A DNA stretch of 39,883 nucleotides from an uncultured Collinsella sp. (GTDB taxonomy: Bacteria > Actinomycetota > Coriobacteriia > Coriobacteriales > Coriobacteriaceae): positions 1 to 39,883 of the forward strand of contig CAUFWM010000010.1 of NCBI GenBank assembly GCA_959596505.1, given 5' to 3'. This document shows positions 1 to 7,666 of this stretch, in pieces; position 1 is the first letter of the stretch; each line of letters opens with the position of its first letter. Made by a program: the position numbers and the translations under genes. The notes under the pieces are model-generated. The model was not told where the DNA came from. It searched no databases and saw nothing but the letters and a program-made list of their open reading frames with translations.

Positions 1-100
1 TTTCAAAGCCATATGAAGCCATGACTTTTAAAAAATCGGTATACCGATACGTCGAGGGGCAGCTAAGCAGTTGGGCAATGAGTTTATCGGTCCGAGTCAT
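1..100 (-). CDS. HicA-like mRNA interferase toxin, N-terminal part (cut by window edge)
   Basis: The minus strand opens with ATG at 100-98 and stays open for 33 codons to the left edge, so only the N-terminus is present. The visible protein begins MTRTDKLIAQLL and continues to a Y-G-F-E. This matches the start of HicA-type toxins, where 'K-L-L-x-x-L-L-x-x-P' is followed by a short helix and 'G-F/Y-E'. HicA proteins are small double-stranded-RNA-binding-fold ribonucleases that cleave mRNA and are neutralised by HicB. A GAGG-type ribosome site lies just upstream (reverse complement of 101-108). The catalytic His and any hicB gene would lie outside the window. The family call rests on about 33 residues, so another small helical protein is possible. 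Confidence 0.55.
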   Translation of the reverse strand, partial: MTRTDKLIAQLLSCPSTYRYTDFLKVMASYGFE

Positions 101-114
101 CCCGCCTCACATTC

Positions 115-135
115 TGCAACTATATCCTAGTTGCA
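115..135 (-). other. Small hairpin in the hicA-like leader
   Basis: TGCAACT (115-121) and AGTTGCA (129-135) form a perfect 7-bp inverted repeat with a 7-base loop. It lies between the predicted transcription start and the start codon of the hicA-like gene. It could be an operator half-site pair or an RNA hairpin. There is no T tract, so it is not a terminator. Confidence 0.35.
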
Positions 136-160
136 ATTTAAGTCCGGTGCAAGCATCCCT

Positions 161-195
161 ACTATAGAACATGTGTACGTATAGAACAAGTGTTC
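161..195 (-). promoter_or_regulatory. Promoter of the hicA-like gene overlapped by a LexA-type palindrome
   Basis: On the minus strand, TTGTTC (189-184) and TATAGT (166-161) are separated by 17 bases, a good sigma70-type promoter. It would start transcription about 50 bases before the ATG at 100. The -35 box lies inside GAAC-AAGT-GTTC (184-195), which fits the Gram-positive/actinobacterial SOS box GAAC-N4-GTTC. A degenerate second copy, GAAC-ATGT-GTAC (167-178), sits 17 bases away in the spacer. LexA control is inferred; a HicB-type autoregulatory operator is an alternative. Confidence 0.5.
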
Positions 196-261
196 GAACC
201 AACACAAAGGCACCTGCCCCTTCGTGGTGGTTTTTGCTGGTGGGGCGGGTGTCTGCGGCGG

Positions 262-405
262 TTTGTCTCGATCTGTAACAGTAACTCGGCAAAATCGGAC
301 CTAGATGTTACAGATTGAGACAAAGGGGCGGCGCCATTCGGAAACGTCTCGATCTGTAACATCTGGAGCCAATATTGCCGTCTAGATGTTACAGATTTAG
401 ACAAA
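262..405. repeat. Two tandem imperfect palindromes (intergenic repeat)
   Basis: Arms at 262-280 and 306-324 pair over 19 bases with one mismatch. Arms at 346-364 and 384-402 pair over 19 bases with two mismatches. The arm core is GTCTCGATCTGTAACA and its complement. The right halves 301-324 and 382-405 are direct repeats differing at one base. The two hairpins are about 81 bases apart. They contain no ORF and lie between the hicA-like promoter and the end of the M16 gene, as expected for a dispersed REP/BIME-like element. A second pair, CACCTGCCCC (211-220) against 242-251, lies just to the left. Confidence 0.6.
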
Positions 406-450
406 CTGGTGGGACGGGGTGGGCTGCCCTACCCAAGCAGCGGCAAAAGA

Positions 451-490
451 AAAAGGTAGATTTTTAGGCATGTCCCAAAAATCTACCTTT
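451..490 (-). terminator. Intrinsic terminator of the M16 peptidase gene
   Basis: A perfect 14-bp stem (452-465 with 477-490) encloses an 11-base loop. Read on the minus strand it is followed by a run of T (complement of 443-456). It begins 8 bases past the stop codon at 498-500. Confidence 0.8.
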
Positions 491-497
491 GTTGCGG

Positions 498-3400
498 TTA
501 GCCCAGCAGGTCGACTACGTTAAAGCCGGCGTTGCTCTTGGCGATGACGTCTCGGCCGCCAAAGACGCACGTTGGCGACTTGGCTGCGATTCGCGTCACG
601 TCGGCGCCGAGCGAGCGCAGCTCAGCGGGTGTGGCCGCGAGCATCTGGGCGCGACGCTCCTCGCGCGCGTGCGGATCGAGCCCAGCCAGATAGGTCGTAT
701 TGCGGCGCTTGGTGAGCGCGTACGGCTTCACGGGCGCGTCCATGCCGCTCACGCAGCTCACGATAAAGCCCTCGAAGGCGGCCTCGTCGGGATCAAAGCT
801 GCCGAGCCATGCGCCTGCGCGCGCCACGCGCTCAATCGAGGGGTCGATTGCCGGGTCGCGGTAGGTGTAGAACGCCGCCTGACGCTCGCCGGCAGCGCGG
901 AATCCGCAGCCGTACGCACCGCCCTTCACGCGGATCTCGTTCCACAGGTAGTCGTAGGAGAGCGCGTTGGCGGCAACCGCCCAAGCACCCGTCACGTCAA
1001 TGCCCAGACGACGCGGGTCGCACGCGCGCGCCGCAAAGCAGATGTCGCTGGGGATGACAAAAGCCTCGTGACGGTCGCGCGGCGCCGGTACCACGAGCGC
1101 GTCGCGGCCGGCATCGGCGCCGTTGCCCGCGCCAAGCCCCAGGTCGCCCGCGGCATCCCAGTACGCGTCAAAGTCCTCATCGCTGCCGGTAAAGCTCGCC
1201 ATGCAGCCGTCGGCCACAAAGATGCGGTCTGCCAGCTCGGCAAGCTTGGCACGCAGGCCGTCCAAACGCTCGTCAAAGTGGTCGAGCAGATCGCGCAGGA
1301 ACAGATAGAAGTCCACGCCCGAAAGCTGCTCGCGCACCACGGCCGAAGGCGAGCTGTAGCTCATCGCGCGACCGAGCGCCGCCGAGTGTCCGTTGTTGAT
1401 AAATCCCTGCTCAAGCCCAATGCGAATCTGCGTGAGCACGTCGCGCACGCGGTCGGCGTCGGCATCGAGCAAAAGCGTGCTCGACCACACCTCGCGCGGC
1501 AGGCTCGCCAGCGCATCGATCTTCTCGGACAGGGCGCCGGCGCTCACCAGCAGGTAGGGGCGCACGTCGTCCACGTCGGGCTGCGTCATGACCTCGGTCG
1601 TAAAGCTCAAAAAGCCCAGCTTGCCGGCGAGTAAGTTGTCGAGCTCCTCGGCCGAGTGCTCGCGCGTGGGCAGCTGCTTGAGCAGGCGGCAGAGCAGCGT
1701 CACGTAGGGCAGGTCCTCAAACGCGACGCAGCTCAGGTCGAAGTACTGCATGGCGTAGGCCAGACGGTTGGTGGGGATGCCGTGGCGCAGGCAGGGGATG
1801 GGCGCAGTGGTGTCCACGACCAGCGGCGGCTCGGGGCGCGCCTCGCCAATGTCGGACACGCGCAGACGCGGCAGCGTGGCCTTGTCCTCGGGCGTGTCCT
1901 CGGCCTCCTGCGCGGCACGCAGCGCGGCTGTGCGCTCGACTACGTCCGCCAGCTCGGCATCGGTCATGGCATCGCGCTTGGCTGCCAGCTCTGCGGCCTC
2001 GGTACCCTCTGCGCCCTCGGCAGCGTCTACCGGAACCAGCTCGACCAGCGCCATGTGGTCGTTCTGCAGCACCAGCTCGCGCAGCAGGTCCTCAAAGTAG
2101 CTGCCGTCCAGGTCGCCGCGCAGCTCCTCATACACCGGGCCGTACTTGAGCGCCAGCGTCGCGGCGTCGTCATCGTAGAGCCACGTGCTCAGCGCGTCGC
2201 ACGCAATGGCCACGCCGTCGGCGATACCGTAGTCGCGCTGGCGCAGGTCGTATTCGTTGCTGCTGATAATGGCTTCCAGGCGCTCGCGCGGAACGCCGTG
2301 CTCGCACAGGTCGCGGCAGGCGTCTTGGAACACGCAGCGCAGCTCGCGCGCCACGCCGGGCTGCGCGTTTTGCAGCATGATGAGCTCGTAGGGCTGCAGG
2401 CACTCGGCCGCGGTGTAGCTCACCACGTTGCCGCCCAGGCCTGCCGCCAGAATGGCCTTCTTAACCGGCGCCTCGTTGGAGCCCAGCAGTGCCTCGAACA
2501 GGATATCCGCCGCGATCGTGCGCTTGCGGTCGAGCGCGCTGCCCAGCACCAGACCCAGGCCCACCAAGGCGTTCTCGGGCGTGGTGGCCATCTCGACGCG
2601 CTTATACTCACAGGTCACGGGCGCCTGCACGTCCAGCGGATTGGGCGCCAACGCGGACGGGTCCTCGCCGGCGGCGACGGCTGCGTCCATGCGGCGGCTC
2701 GCGGCGCTCGACTGCGACAGATAGCGCTCGTCCAAAAGGGCCAGCGCGCGGTCCACATCCAGGTCGCCGTAGAGTGTGATGTAGGAGTTGGAGGGGTTGT
2801 AGTGGCGCGCGTGCGTGTCCAGGAACTGCTCGTAGGTGAGCGCGGGAATCGCGCGTGGGTCGCCGCCGCTCTCGTGCGCATAGGCGGTGTCGGGATAGAG
2901 CGCGGCGTTGACGGCGTCGTCCAGCACGCTCATGGGGTCGGACAGCGCGCCCTTCATCTCGTTGAACACCACGCCGTTATAGCGCAGCGTGCCCTCGCGC
3001 AGGCTCGCGGAGCTGCCGTCGCCCTCGCCCTCGGCGCCCTCCGGCAGGTCCAGCTCGTAGTGCCAGCCCTCCTGCTCAAAAATGGTGGGCTTGGTATAGA
3101 TGGCCGGGTTGAACACCGCGTCCAGGTACACGTCCATCAGGTTGTACAGATCCTGCTCGTTGGTGGTGGCAACAGGGTAGATAGTCTTGTCGGGGTAGGT
3201 CATGGCGTTGAGGAACGTCTGCATGGAGCTCTTGATCAGATCGACAAACGGCTCCTTGACGGGGAACTTGGTCGATCCGCACAGCACCGAGTGCTCAAGA
3301 ATATGGAACACGCCGGTGGAATCGGCCGGCGGCGTCTTAAAGCCAATGGCAAAGGCCTTGTTTTCGTCGTTGCACGCCAGATACAGCAAACGAGCGCCCG

Positions 3401-3542
3401 AGGCGGCGTGACGCAGCACGTAGGCGTCCGAGTCGAGTTCGGGCACGGTCTCGCAGCGCTCGACGGCAAAGCCGTGGCAGGTGGTGCCAGGCACCAGCAG
3501 TGCGGCGGCAGCGGCGCGCGGGTCGGTTGAGGTGGTGGGCAT
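498..3542 (-). CDS. M16C-family zinc metallopeptidase, PreP-like (presequence protease type)
   Basis: A 1014-residue cytoplasmic peptidase. It carries the inverted zinc motif H80-x-x-E83-H84 in HILEHSVLCGS, followed by KEPFVDL and the run 'L-N-A-M-T-Y-P-D-K-T', all typical of the PreP/Cym1 branch. The distal metal-ligand glutamate fits E195 in NEMKGALSDP. The length matches the four-domain fused clamshell of M16C enzymes, which degrade short unstructured peptides. I chose the start at 3542 because AAAGGAGA lies 6 bases upstream; a longer frame from 3605 (21 more residues) has no ribosome site and runs through the promoter. No signal peptide is seen. The gene is monocistronic, ending at the terminator at 451-490. 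The family is certain; its peptide substrates are unknown. Confidence 0.93.
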   Translation of the reverse strand: MPTTSTDPRAAAAALLVPGTTCHGFAVERCETVPELDSDAYVLRHAASGARLLYLACNDENKAFAIGFKTPPADSTGVFHILEHSVLCGSTKFPVKEPFVDLIKSSMQTFLNAMTYPDKTIYPVATTNEQDLYNLMDVYLDAVFNPAIYTKPTIFEQEGWHYELDLPEGAEGEGDGSSASLREGTLRYNGVVFNEMKGALSDPMSVLDDAVNAALYPDTAYAHESGGDPRAIPALTYEQFLDTHARHYNPSNSYITLYGDLDVDRALALLDERYLSQSSAASRRMDAAVAAGEDPSALAPNPLDVQAPVTCEYKRVEMATTPENALVGLGLVLGSALDRKRTIAADILFEALLGSNEAPVKKAILAAGLGGNVVSYTAAECLQPYELIMLQNAQPGVARELRCVFQDACRDLCEHGVPRERLEAIISSNEYDLRQRDYGIADGVAIACDALSTWLYDDDAATLALKYGPVYEELRGDLDGSYFEDLLRELVLQNDHMALVELVPVDAAEGAEGTEAAELAAKRDAMTDAELADVVERTAALRAAQEAEDTPEDKATLPRLRVSDIGEARPEPPLVVDTTAPIPCLRHGIPTNRLAYAMQYFDLSCVAFEDLPYVTLLCRLLKQLPTREHSAEELDNLLAGKLGFLSFTTEVMTQPDVDDVRPYLLVSAGALSEKIDALASLPREVWSSTLLLDADADRVRDVLTQIRIGLEQGFINNGHSAALGRAMSYSSPSAVVREQLSGVDFYLFLRDLLDHFDERLDGLRAKLAELADRIFVADGCMASFTGSDEDFDAYWDAAGDLGLGAGNGADAGRDALVVPAPRDRHEAFVIPSDICFAARACDPRRLGIDVTGAWAVAANALSYDYLWNEIRVKGGAYGCGFRAAGERQAAFYTYRDPAIDPSIERVARAGAWLGSFDPDEAAFEGFIVSCVSGMDAPVKPYALTKRRNTTYLAGLDPHAREERRAQMLAATPAELRSLGADVTRIAAKSPTCVFGGRDVIAKSNAGFNVVDLLG

Positions 3543-3594
3543 ATGCAGTCTCCTTTGACGCCCCAGCGGGGGCGAATCGAGTCGAATCCTCGAG

Positions 3595-3622
3595 AGTATA
3601 CCCATATGGGGCCCTCGACCAA
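3595..3622 (-). promoter_or_regulatory. Candidate promoter of the M16 peptidase gene
   Basis: On the minus strand TTGGTC (3622-3617) and TATACT (3600-3595) are 16 bases apart. The expected start lies about 45 bases before the ATG at 3542. Sequence inspection only. Confidence 0.45.
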
Positions 3623-3632
3623 TCTGCCGGAT

Positions 3633-3776
3633 GAGCGTGGTTTTTCGGACACGCGAGCGTGGAAATCCGGACGCCCGCTAAATGACAGTGGTTTTTCGGA
3701 CGGAATTAGCCTCAAAACGCCCAAAAACCGTCCAAAAATCCACGCTCATTTTCCGACCGTCCAAAAATCCACGCTC
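3633..3776. repeat. Dispersed intergenic palindromic repeat, copy 1
   Basis: A left arm GAGCGTGG followed by TTTTTCGGAC (3633-3650) is partly repeated at 3688-3702. It is answered by two inverted right arms, GTCCAAAAATCCACGCTC, at 3730-3747 and 3759-3776. The same arms occur at 5597-5683 and 12025-12117, always between genes. No coding content is apparent. Confidence 0.65.
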
Positions 3777-3790
3777 GTGCATCACTCACG

Positions 3791-3859
3791 TATCTCTCGT
3801 CTCTCATTCGTCACTAATACGAGAGATAACAGAAAGACGAGAGATAATTATGAGAGATA
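3791..3859. promoter_or_regulatory. GAGAGATA operator array, upstream copy
   Basis: Contains TATCTCTC (3791-3798) and three direct GAGAGATA half-sites at 3821, 3839 and 3852. The same spacing (30, 18 and 13 bases) recurs exactly in the downstream copy at 3956-4035, 165 bases away. The array precedes the AlbA_2/HATPase_c_4 regulator gene and is probably its operator. The binding protein is not known. Confidence 0.65.
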
Positions 3860-3902
3860 ACTGAGCAGCAAAGAGAAAAGAAATCAGGTTAATATCTCAA
3901 TA

Positions 3903-3930
3903 TTGATTGCTCTGCCAGTCAAAATATGTT
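3903..3930 (+). promoter_or_regulatory. Candidate promoter between the two GAGAGATA arrays
   Basis: TTGATT (3903-3908) and TATGTT (3925-3930) are separated by 16 bases in a locally AT-rich stretch. Transcription would start near 3937, between the two operator arrays. This would place one array upstream and one in the early transcribed region. Confidence 0.4.
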
Positions 3931-3955
3931 TAATCGAAGCAACTAGCAGACATCC

Positions 3956-4035
3956 TATCTCTCATCTCTCACTCATCTTTAATATGAGAGATAACAGAAA
4001 GATGAGAGATACTTATGAGAGATAACCGAGAGATG
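3956..4035. promoter_or_regulatory. GAGAGATA operator array, downstream copy
   Basis: TATCTCTC at 3956-3963 and GAGAGATA at 3986, 4004 and 4017 repeat the geometry of the array at 3791-3859 exactly. A further near-copy, GAGAGATG, is at 4028. It ends about 50 bases before the regulator's start codon. An in-frame ATG at 4015 lies inside this array and is therefore unlikely to be the true start. Confidence 0.65.
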
Positions 4036-4086
4036 AGAAGTGTCCTTCTGGGGCATACCCGCAGGATCGAGCGAAAGGACATGCAG

Positions 4087-5562
4087 ATGAACGAAAACGA
4101 GCTGGTCGGTCTGCTCGAGTCTTTAAGGCGGATGGGCTCGGATGACCTTAGCGTCGAAGTGAAAGAGAGCGCCACGACGCTTTCCCGCGACGTATGGGAA
4201 ACGGTCAGCGCTTTCGCGAACACCGCCGGCGGCATCATTGTGCTCGGCGTGAGCGAGCGCGCGGGCTTTGTCCCGGTTGAGAACTTTGAGACCGAGAAGG
4301 TGCTCAACCAATTCGTGGCGGGCATGGGCGATGCCGGCGGTCGCGGAAAACTGGCCAATCCGCCCAAATACACCATTGAGCGCGTGAGCCTTCAGGGCAC
4401 CGTGGTTTTGGTCATCACGATTGAGGAGCTCGACCCGTCGAGCAAGCCTTGCTATGTCATAGAGCGGGGTGCCCAAGGCGGCAGCTACAAGCGCATCGAT
4501 GACAAAGACGTGCCACTTTCGTCGACCGAGGTTTTGTCGTTGGCGTCATACGAGCGGACGAGCCCCAGCGATCGCGATGCGGTGCCCGGTGCGGGTGTGG
4601 ACGATCTTGACGAGGCCCTGGTCGAGCGCACGATAGAGCGCGCTTTATCGCTGGCGCCCCGAGCTATGCGCGGTGCGACGGACAAGAAAACAAAGATGGA
4701 GCGCCTGAACTTCCTCGACTCCCAGGGCAATGTGACCAAGGCTGGACTCATGGTCGCGGGCGCCTATCCTCAGCAGTTCTATCCCAAGCTTTTTATTGAT
4801 GTGGCCGTTCATGCGGGGACTCAGAAAGGCGCGGCGGGGCCGCTGAGGTTCATGGACCGCACAGTCTGCGAGGGAACGTTGGGCGAAATGATTTCGGATG
4901 CCGTTGCGGCGGTCGTCAAAAACCTGCGTCGCACCTCGACCGTTCAAGGCGTCTCGCGTATCGACTCGTTGGAGATTCCCGAGGAGGTCTTGCGCGAGGC
5001 GATCGCCAACGCCGTAATCCATCGAGAATACGGAGATCGGTTCTGTGGGCAGTCGATTGCTGTTGACGTCTTTGATGACCGTATCGAGGTGGCGAACCCC
5101 GGTGGCCTTTATGGCGGAAAAACTCGCGAGAACCTGTTCGACGGCAGCTCTCGATGCCGCAATGCGACGCTCGTGAAGCTGATGTCGCTTGTTCCGCTGC
5201 CGGATGGCGCGGGCTCTCCTGCCGAGGGTAACGGATCGGGCATTCCGATGATGATCGATGCCATGCGTGCGCATGGTTTGGCCGAGCCCCTGTTTTGTCC
5301 GGGCTTTGAACGGTTTAAGGTTGTCCTGCACCGTTCAAAGATTGAGCAGGTCGACCATGGCGGGGACCTAATCATGGCGGCCCTCAAGCGCTACGGCGAG
5401 TTGGGGACGCGTGAGCTTGCAGAACGCACGGGGCTTACGGTCGTCCAGGTTAGGACGCGCGTCAATGCGCTCATCGCTCAGGGCGAGCTTGAGCCCACGG
5501 CAGCAGCGACGAGCCGCAATCGCAAGTATCGACTGTCGGAACGTGCAGAACAGATGCGCTAA
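4087..5562 (+). CDS. AlbA_2 / HATPase_c_4 ATP-binding regulator (often misnamed RecG-like)
   Basis: 491 residues. The N-terminal part (about 20-150) is an AlbA_2 (Schlafen AAA_4-type) nucleic-acid-binding domain, visible as E-x-K-E-S followed by SAFANTAGGIIVLGV. A HATPase_c_4 domain follows at about 297-400, with IPEEVLREAIANAVIHREYG and the downstream ANPGG motif. The C-terminus (about 440-491) reads as a winged helix (GTRELAERTGLTVVQVRTRV). Such proteins are predicted transcriptional regulators, not helicases. The start at 4087 has AAAGG 8 bases upstream; ATGs at 4015 and 4081 lie in the operator array or too close to the ribosome site. The protein probably binds the paired GAGAGATA arrays upstream, which is inference. 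A dispersed repeat follows the gene. Confidence 0.85.
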   Translation: MNENELVGLLESLRRMGSDDLSVEVKESATTLSRDVWETVSAFANTAGGIIVLGVSERAGFVPVENFETEKVLNQFVAGMGDAGGRGKLANPPKYTIERVSLQGTVVLVITIEELDPSSKPCYVIERGAQGGSYKRIDDKDVPLSSTEVLSLASYERTSPSDRDAVPGAGVDDLDEALVERTIERALSLAPRAMRGATDKKTKMERLNFLDSQGNVTKAGLMVAGAYPQQFYPKLFIDVAVHAGTQKGAAGPLRFMDRTVCEGTLGEMISDAVAAVVKNLRRTSTVQGVSRIDSLEIPEEVLREAIANAVIHREYGDRFCGQSIAVDVFDDRIEVANPGGLYGGKTRENLFDGSSRCRNATLVKLMSLVPLPDGAGSPAEGNGSGIPMMIDAMRAHGLAEPLFCPGFERFKVVLHRSKIEQVDHGGDLIMAALKRYGELGTRELAERTGLTVVQVRTRVNALIAQGELEPTAAATSRNRKYRLSERAEQMR

Positions 5563-5596
5563 CGGCCGTCCGTGGCCGCGACTGGGCCTGTTGCTT

Positions 5597-5683
5597 GAGA
5601 GTGGATTTTCGGACGAAATAGGCCGCCAAAGGCCCAAAAACTGTCCAATAATCCACTCTCGTTTCCCGACCGTCCAAAAATCC
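5597..5683. repeat. Dispersed intergenic palindromic repeat, copy 2
   Basis: GAGAGTGGATTTTCGGACG (5597-5615) is answered by GTCCAATAATCCACTCTC (5643-5660), then by another right arm, GACCGTCCAAAAATCC, at 5668-5683. The arrangement of one left and two right arms matches the copy at 3633-3776. Confidence 0.65.
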
Positions 5684-5755
5684 GCCCACACCCGCGCCCG
5701 CACCCTTCATCCCACCATTTCGCGCGCTGCATATGGAAACCCACAGCAAAGCAGT

Positions 5756-5761
5756 TACAAT
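5756..5761 (+). promoter_or_regulatory. Candidate -10 element for the PilZ operon
   Basis: TACAAT lies about 59 bases before the PilZ start codon. No convincing -35 box is seen 16-18 bases upstream, so this is tentative. Confidence 0.3.
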
Positions 5762-5819
5762 AGCCCAATGTGCATCGCGCACGACGATGATATCGGCGCC
5801 CGCGACTGGGGGAGACAAC

Positions 5820-6485
5820 ATGGCAGAGCAACAGATAACGCCGGGGACCAAGCTTCAGGTGGCATTCGACGTGCCCATGGGCCAAAAAACCGATTTCAAC
5901 ATGCTCGCCACGTATAAAGAGAACCTGGACGACGCGTACTTTCTTATGAGCGCGCCCATGCTCGCCGGCAAGCCGCTCATCATGGACGAAAACCAAAAAC
6001 TGCTGCTGCAATACAAAGTGGGCGAGGAGACGTTTGTGCTCGCCGGCTATCCCGAGGCAGTCGAGAAAAAGGGCATCCGTACCTACTGGAAAATGCGCAA
6101 AGTCGCCGAGCAGCGCACCTTTGTCAAGCGCCGCGACGAGCGTTTTAAAGTCGCCTTGCGTCTGACCTACCAGCGCGACAACGAGCCGACCCCCGAGCCC
6201 GAGGACGCCATGACCATCGACGTCTCGGCCGGCGGCCTGGCCGTCTACCTCAACGATTATCCCGACGTGGGCGAGGCCCTGTCCGTGCAAATGCCCACGA
6301 TCCGTCTGCAGGGCGAGCGCCACGAGCTGCCCGAGCAGCTGGGCATCGTGTGCTGGGTGCGCCGCGCGCCCAAGGGCAGCCTGTACCGCAACGTCTGCGG
6401 CCTGCAGTTCCGCTACGCCGACGACATGGAGCGCGAGCTCGTCAAAGAATACGTCGGCTACATCCGCGCCAAATATAAGCTCTGA
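5820..6485 (+). CDS. PilZ-domain c-di-GMP-binding protein
   Basis: 221 residues in a YcgR-like arrangement. The N-terminal part (about 8-98) is an all-beta region. The PilZ domain is at about 100-218 and has both ligand motifs: R104-x-x-x-R108 in KRRDERF and D134-x-S136-x-x-G139 in DVSAGG. Binding of cyclic di-GMP is therefore expected. The ATG at 5820 follows GGGGGAGA. There are five bases between its stop and the start of the next gene, a membrane-anchored protein with the same C-terminal pattern as the SipW-type proteins downstream. The pair is thus probably co-translated. I infer that this protein links c-di-GMP level to the surface-protein machinery. No enzymatic domain is present. Confidence 0.88.
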   Translation: MAEQQITPGTKLQVAFDVPMGQKTDFNMLATYKENLDDAYFLMSAPMLAGKPLIMDENQKLLLQYKVGEETFVLAGYPEAVEKKGIRTYWKMRKVAEQRTFVKRRDERFKVALRLTYQRDNEPTPEPEDAMTIDVSAGGLAVYLNDYPDVGEALSVQMPTIRLQGERHELPEQLGIVCWVRRAPKGSLYRNVCGLQFRYADDMERELVKEYVGYIRAKYKL

Positions 6486-6490
6486 TCGCC

Positions 6491-7618
6491 ATGGCACTGT
6501 TCAAGCGTAACGACAACAAGAATCAAGCTGCCGAGGATTTGGCCGAGGACGTGGCCGAGGGCATGGCTGAGGATTTGACCGAGAGTCAGCCCGAGGACAC
6601 CCCCAGCACAGACCCCGCCTCCCGCAAGCGCTTCGGCAAGCCCAAACCCAAACGCAAGCCCAAGCCCAAACGCGACCTGCGCGGCGTGGTGCGCATCGAG
6701 GAGCTGGAGCAGGCGCTGGCCGACCAGGACCTCGACGACATCGACCCCGACGCGGTCGTGTCCATGTACATGCCCAAGCGCCGCATGGAACGCATCGGCG
6801 CGGCGCTGCTGCGCATGGACAAGCTGCAAAAGGCCCTCGTGGTGCTGGCGCTTGCCTTTGGCGTGCTGTTCGCCCTGTCGTTTATGCAGGAAAACATGGG
6901 TAACTTCACCATTAACCTCAACCGCCTGGAGCTGTTCCGCCGCGGCGTGGCCATTGCCGACAACGGCGACTTTAACAACGCCACCGCGCGCCTGGCCGCC
7001 GATGCCTTGGACAACGGCACAAATATCGCTGCTGAGGACCTGCCCGACAACCTGGACGATATCGACGGCAGCCACAACGGCAAGAACTACGTGGCGTATA
7101 CCTTCTATATCCGCAACGCCGGCAAGACCGATCTGGGCTACAGCGCCAAGCTCAAGGTGGTCAGCGCCAGCAAGGGTGTGGAGAAGGCCGCGCGCGTGCG
7201 GGTGTATCGCAACGGTGAGCCTACCACCTACGCAGCTGCCGCGGCCGACGGCAATCCCGAGCCCAACACCGAGCCGTTTGCGTCCAAAGACGTGGTGACG
7301 ACCATTAGCCACGCGAACTTCCGCGTGGGCGACGTGGACAAGTACACCGTGGTCATTTGGCTGGACGGCGACGACCCGGAGTGCGTGGACAAGATCATCG
7401 GCGGCGCGGTGGAGTTCGGTTTTGACTTTGATTCGTCCGAGACCGACGATTCGAGCCTGTTCGTTAAGTTCGTGCAGGATATTGCCGACACCCTGACCGG
7501 CAACGACCCCATTAGCGCGAGCGGCAACGAGGCGCCCGATTACTACAAGGAGCACAACGTGACGTGGAGTAACCGCCGCAACCAAAAGAACTCTCCCGCA
7601 GGGGACGGAGACAAGTAG
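6491..7618 (+). CDS. Membrane-anchored surface protein with WLDG-type C-terminal motif
   Basis: 375 residues. A cytoplasmic N-terminal region of about 113 residues is acidic (10-40), then a Lys/Pro-rich tract (50-62), then helical. One membrane segment is at about 114-131. The rest is a predicted extracellular beta-rich domain. Near its end is VVIWLDGDDPEC (about 287-298), the pattern shared with the SipW-type proteins at 9439, 15188, 16084, 16934 and 17923. Unlike them it lacks the A-W-F signal-peptidase motif, so it is probably not cleaved and stays anchored. It follows the PilZ gene by five bases. I do not know a named family. A role as membrane base or adaptor of the secreted proteins is inference. 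Confidence 0.75.
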   Translation: MALFKRNDNKNQAAEDLAEDVAEGMAEDLTESQPEDTPSTDPASRKRFGKPKPKRKPKPKRDLRGVVRIEELEQALADQDLDDIDPDAVVSMYMPKRRMERIGAALLRMDKLQKALVVLALAFGVLFALSFMQENMGNFTINLNRLELFRRGVAIADNGDFNNATARLAADALDNGTNIAAEDLPDNLDDIDGSHNGKNYVAYTFYIRNAGKTDLGYSAKLKVVSASKGVEKAARVRVYRNGEPTTYAAAAADGNPEPNTEPFASKDVVTTISHANFRVGDVDKYTVVIWLDGDDPECVDKIIGGAVEFGFDFDSSETDDSSLFVKFVQDIADTLTGNDPISASGNEAPDYYKEHNVTWSNRRNQKNSPAGDGDK

Positions 7619-7625
7619 AACGAAC

Positions 7626-7665
7626 AAGCGCCGGGCCGGAATCTATTTTCCGACCCGGCGCTTTT
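7626..7665 (+). terminator. Terminator after the PilZ operon (possibly bidirectional)
   Basis: A GC-rich stem of about 15 bp (7626-7640 with 7649-7663, one mismatch) is followed by CTTTTG. It lies between convergent genes (stop codons at 7618 and 7667), so it may serve both. Confidence 0.75.
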
Positions 7666-7666
7666 G

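Noticed and set aside
1656..3530. 624-codon open frame on the plus strand
   Set aside because: It is the antisense shadow of the M16 peptidase, with no ribosome site and no recognisable protein character.
3785..4035. GAGAGATA repeats as a CRISPR array
   Set aside because: Units are only 8 bases, spacing is uneven within an array, and no cas gene is nearby; the fixed geometry fits operators.
4015..4086. Longer N-terminus of the AlbA_2 protein from ATG 4015
   Set aside because: The ATG lies in the operator array, has no ribosome site, and the added residues resemble no AlbA_2 protein; 4087 has AAAGG at proper spacing.
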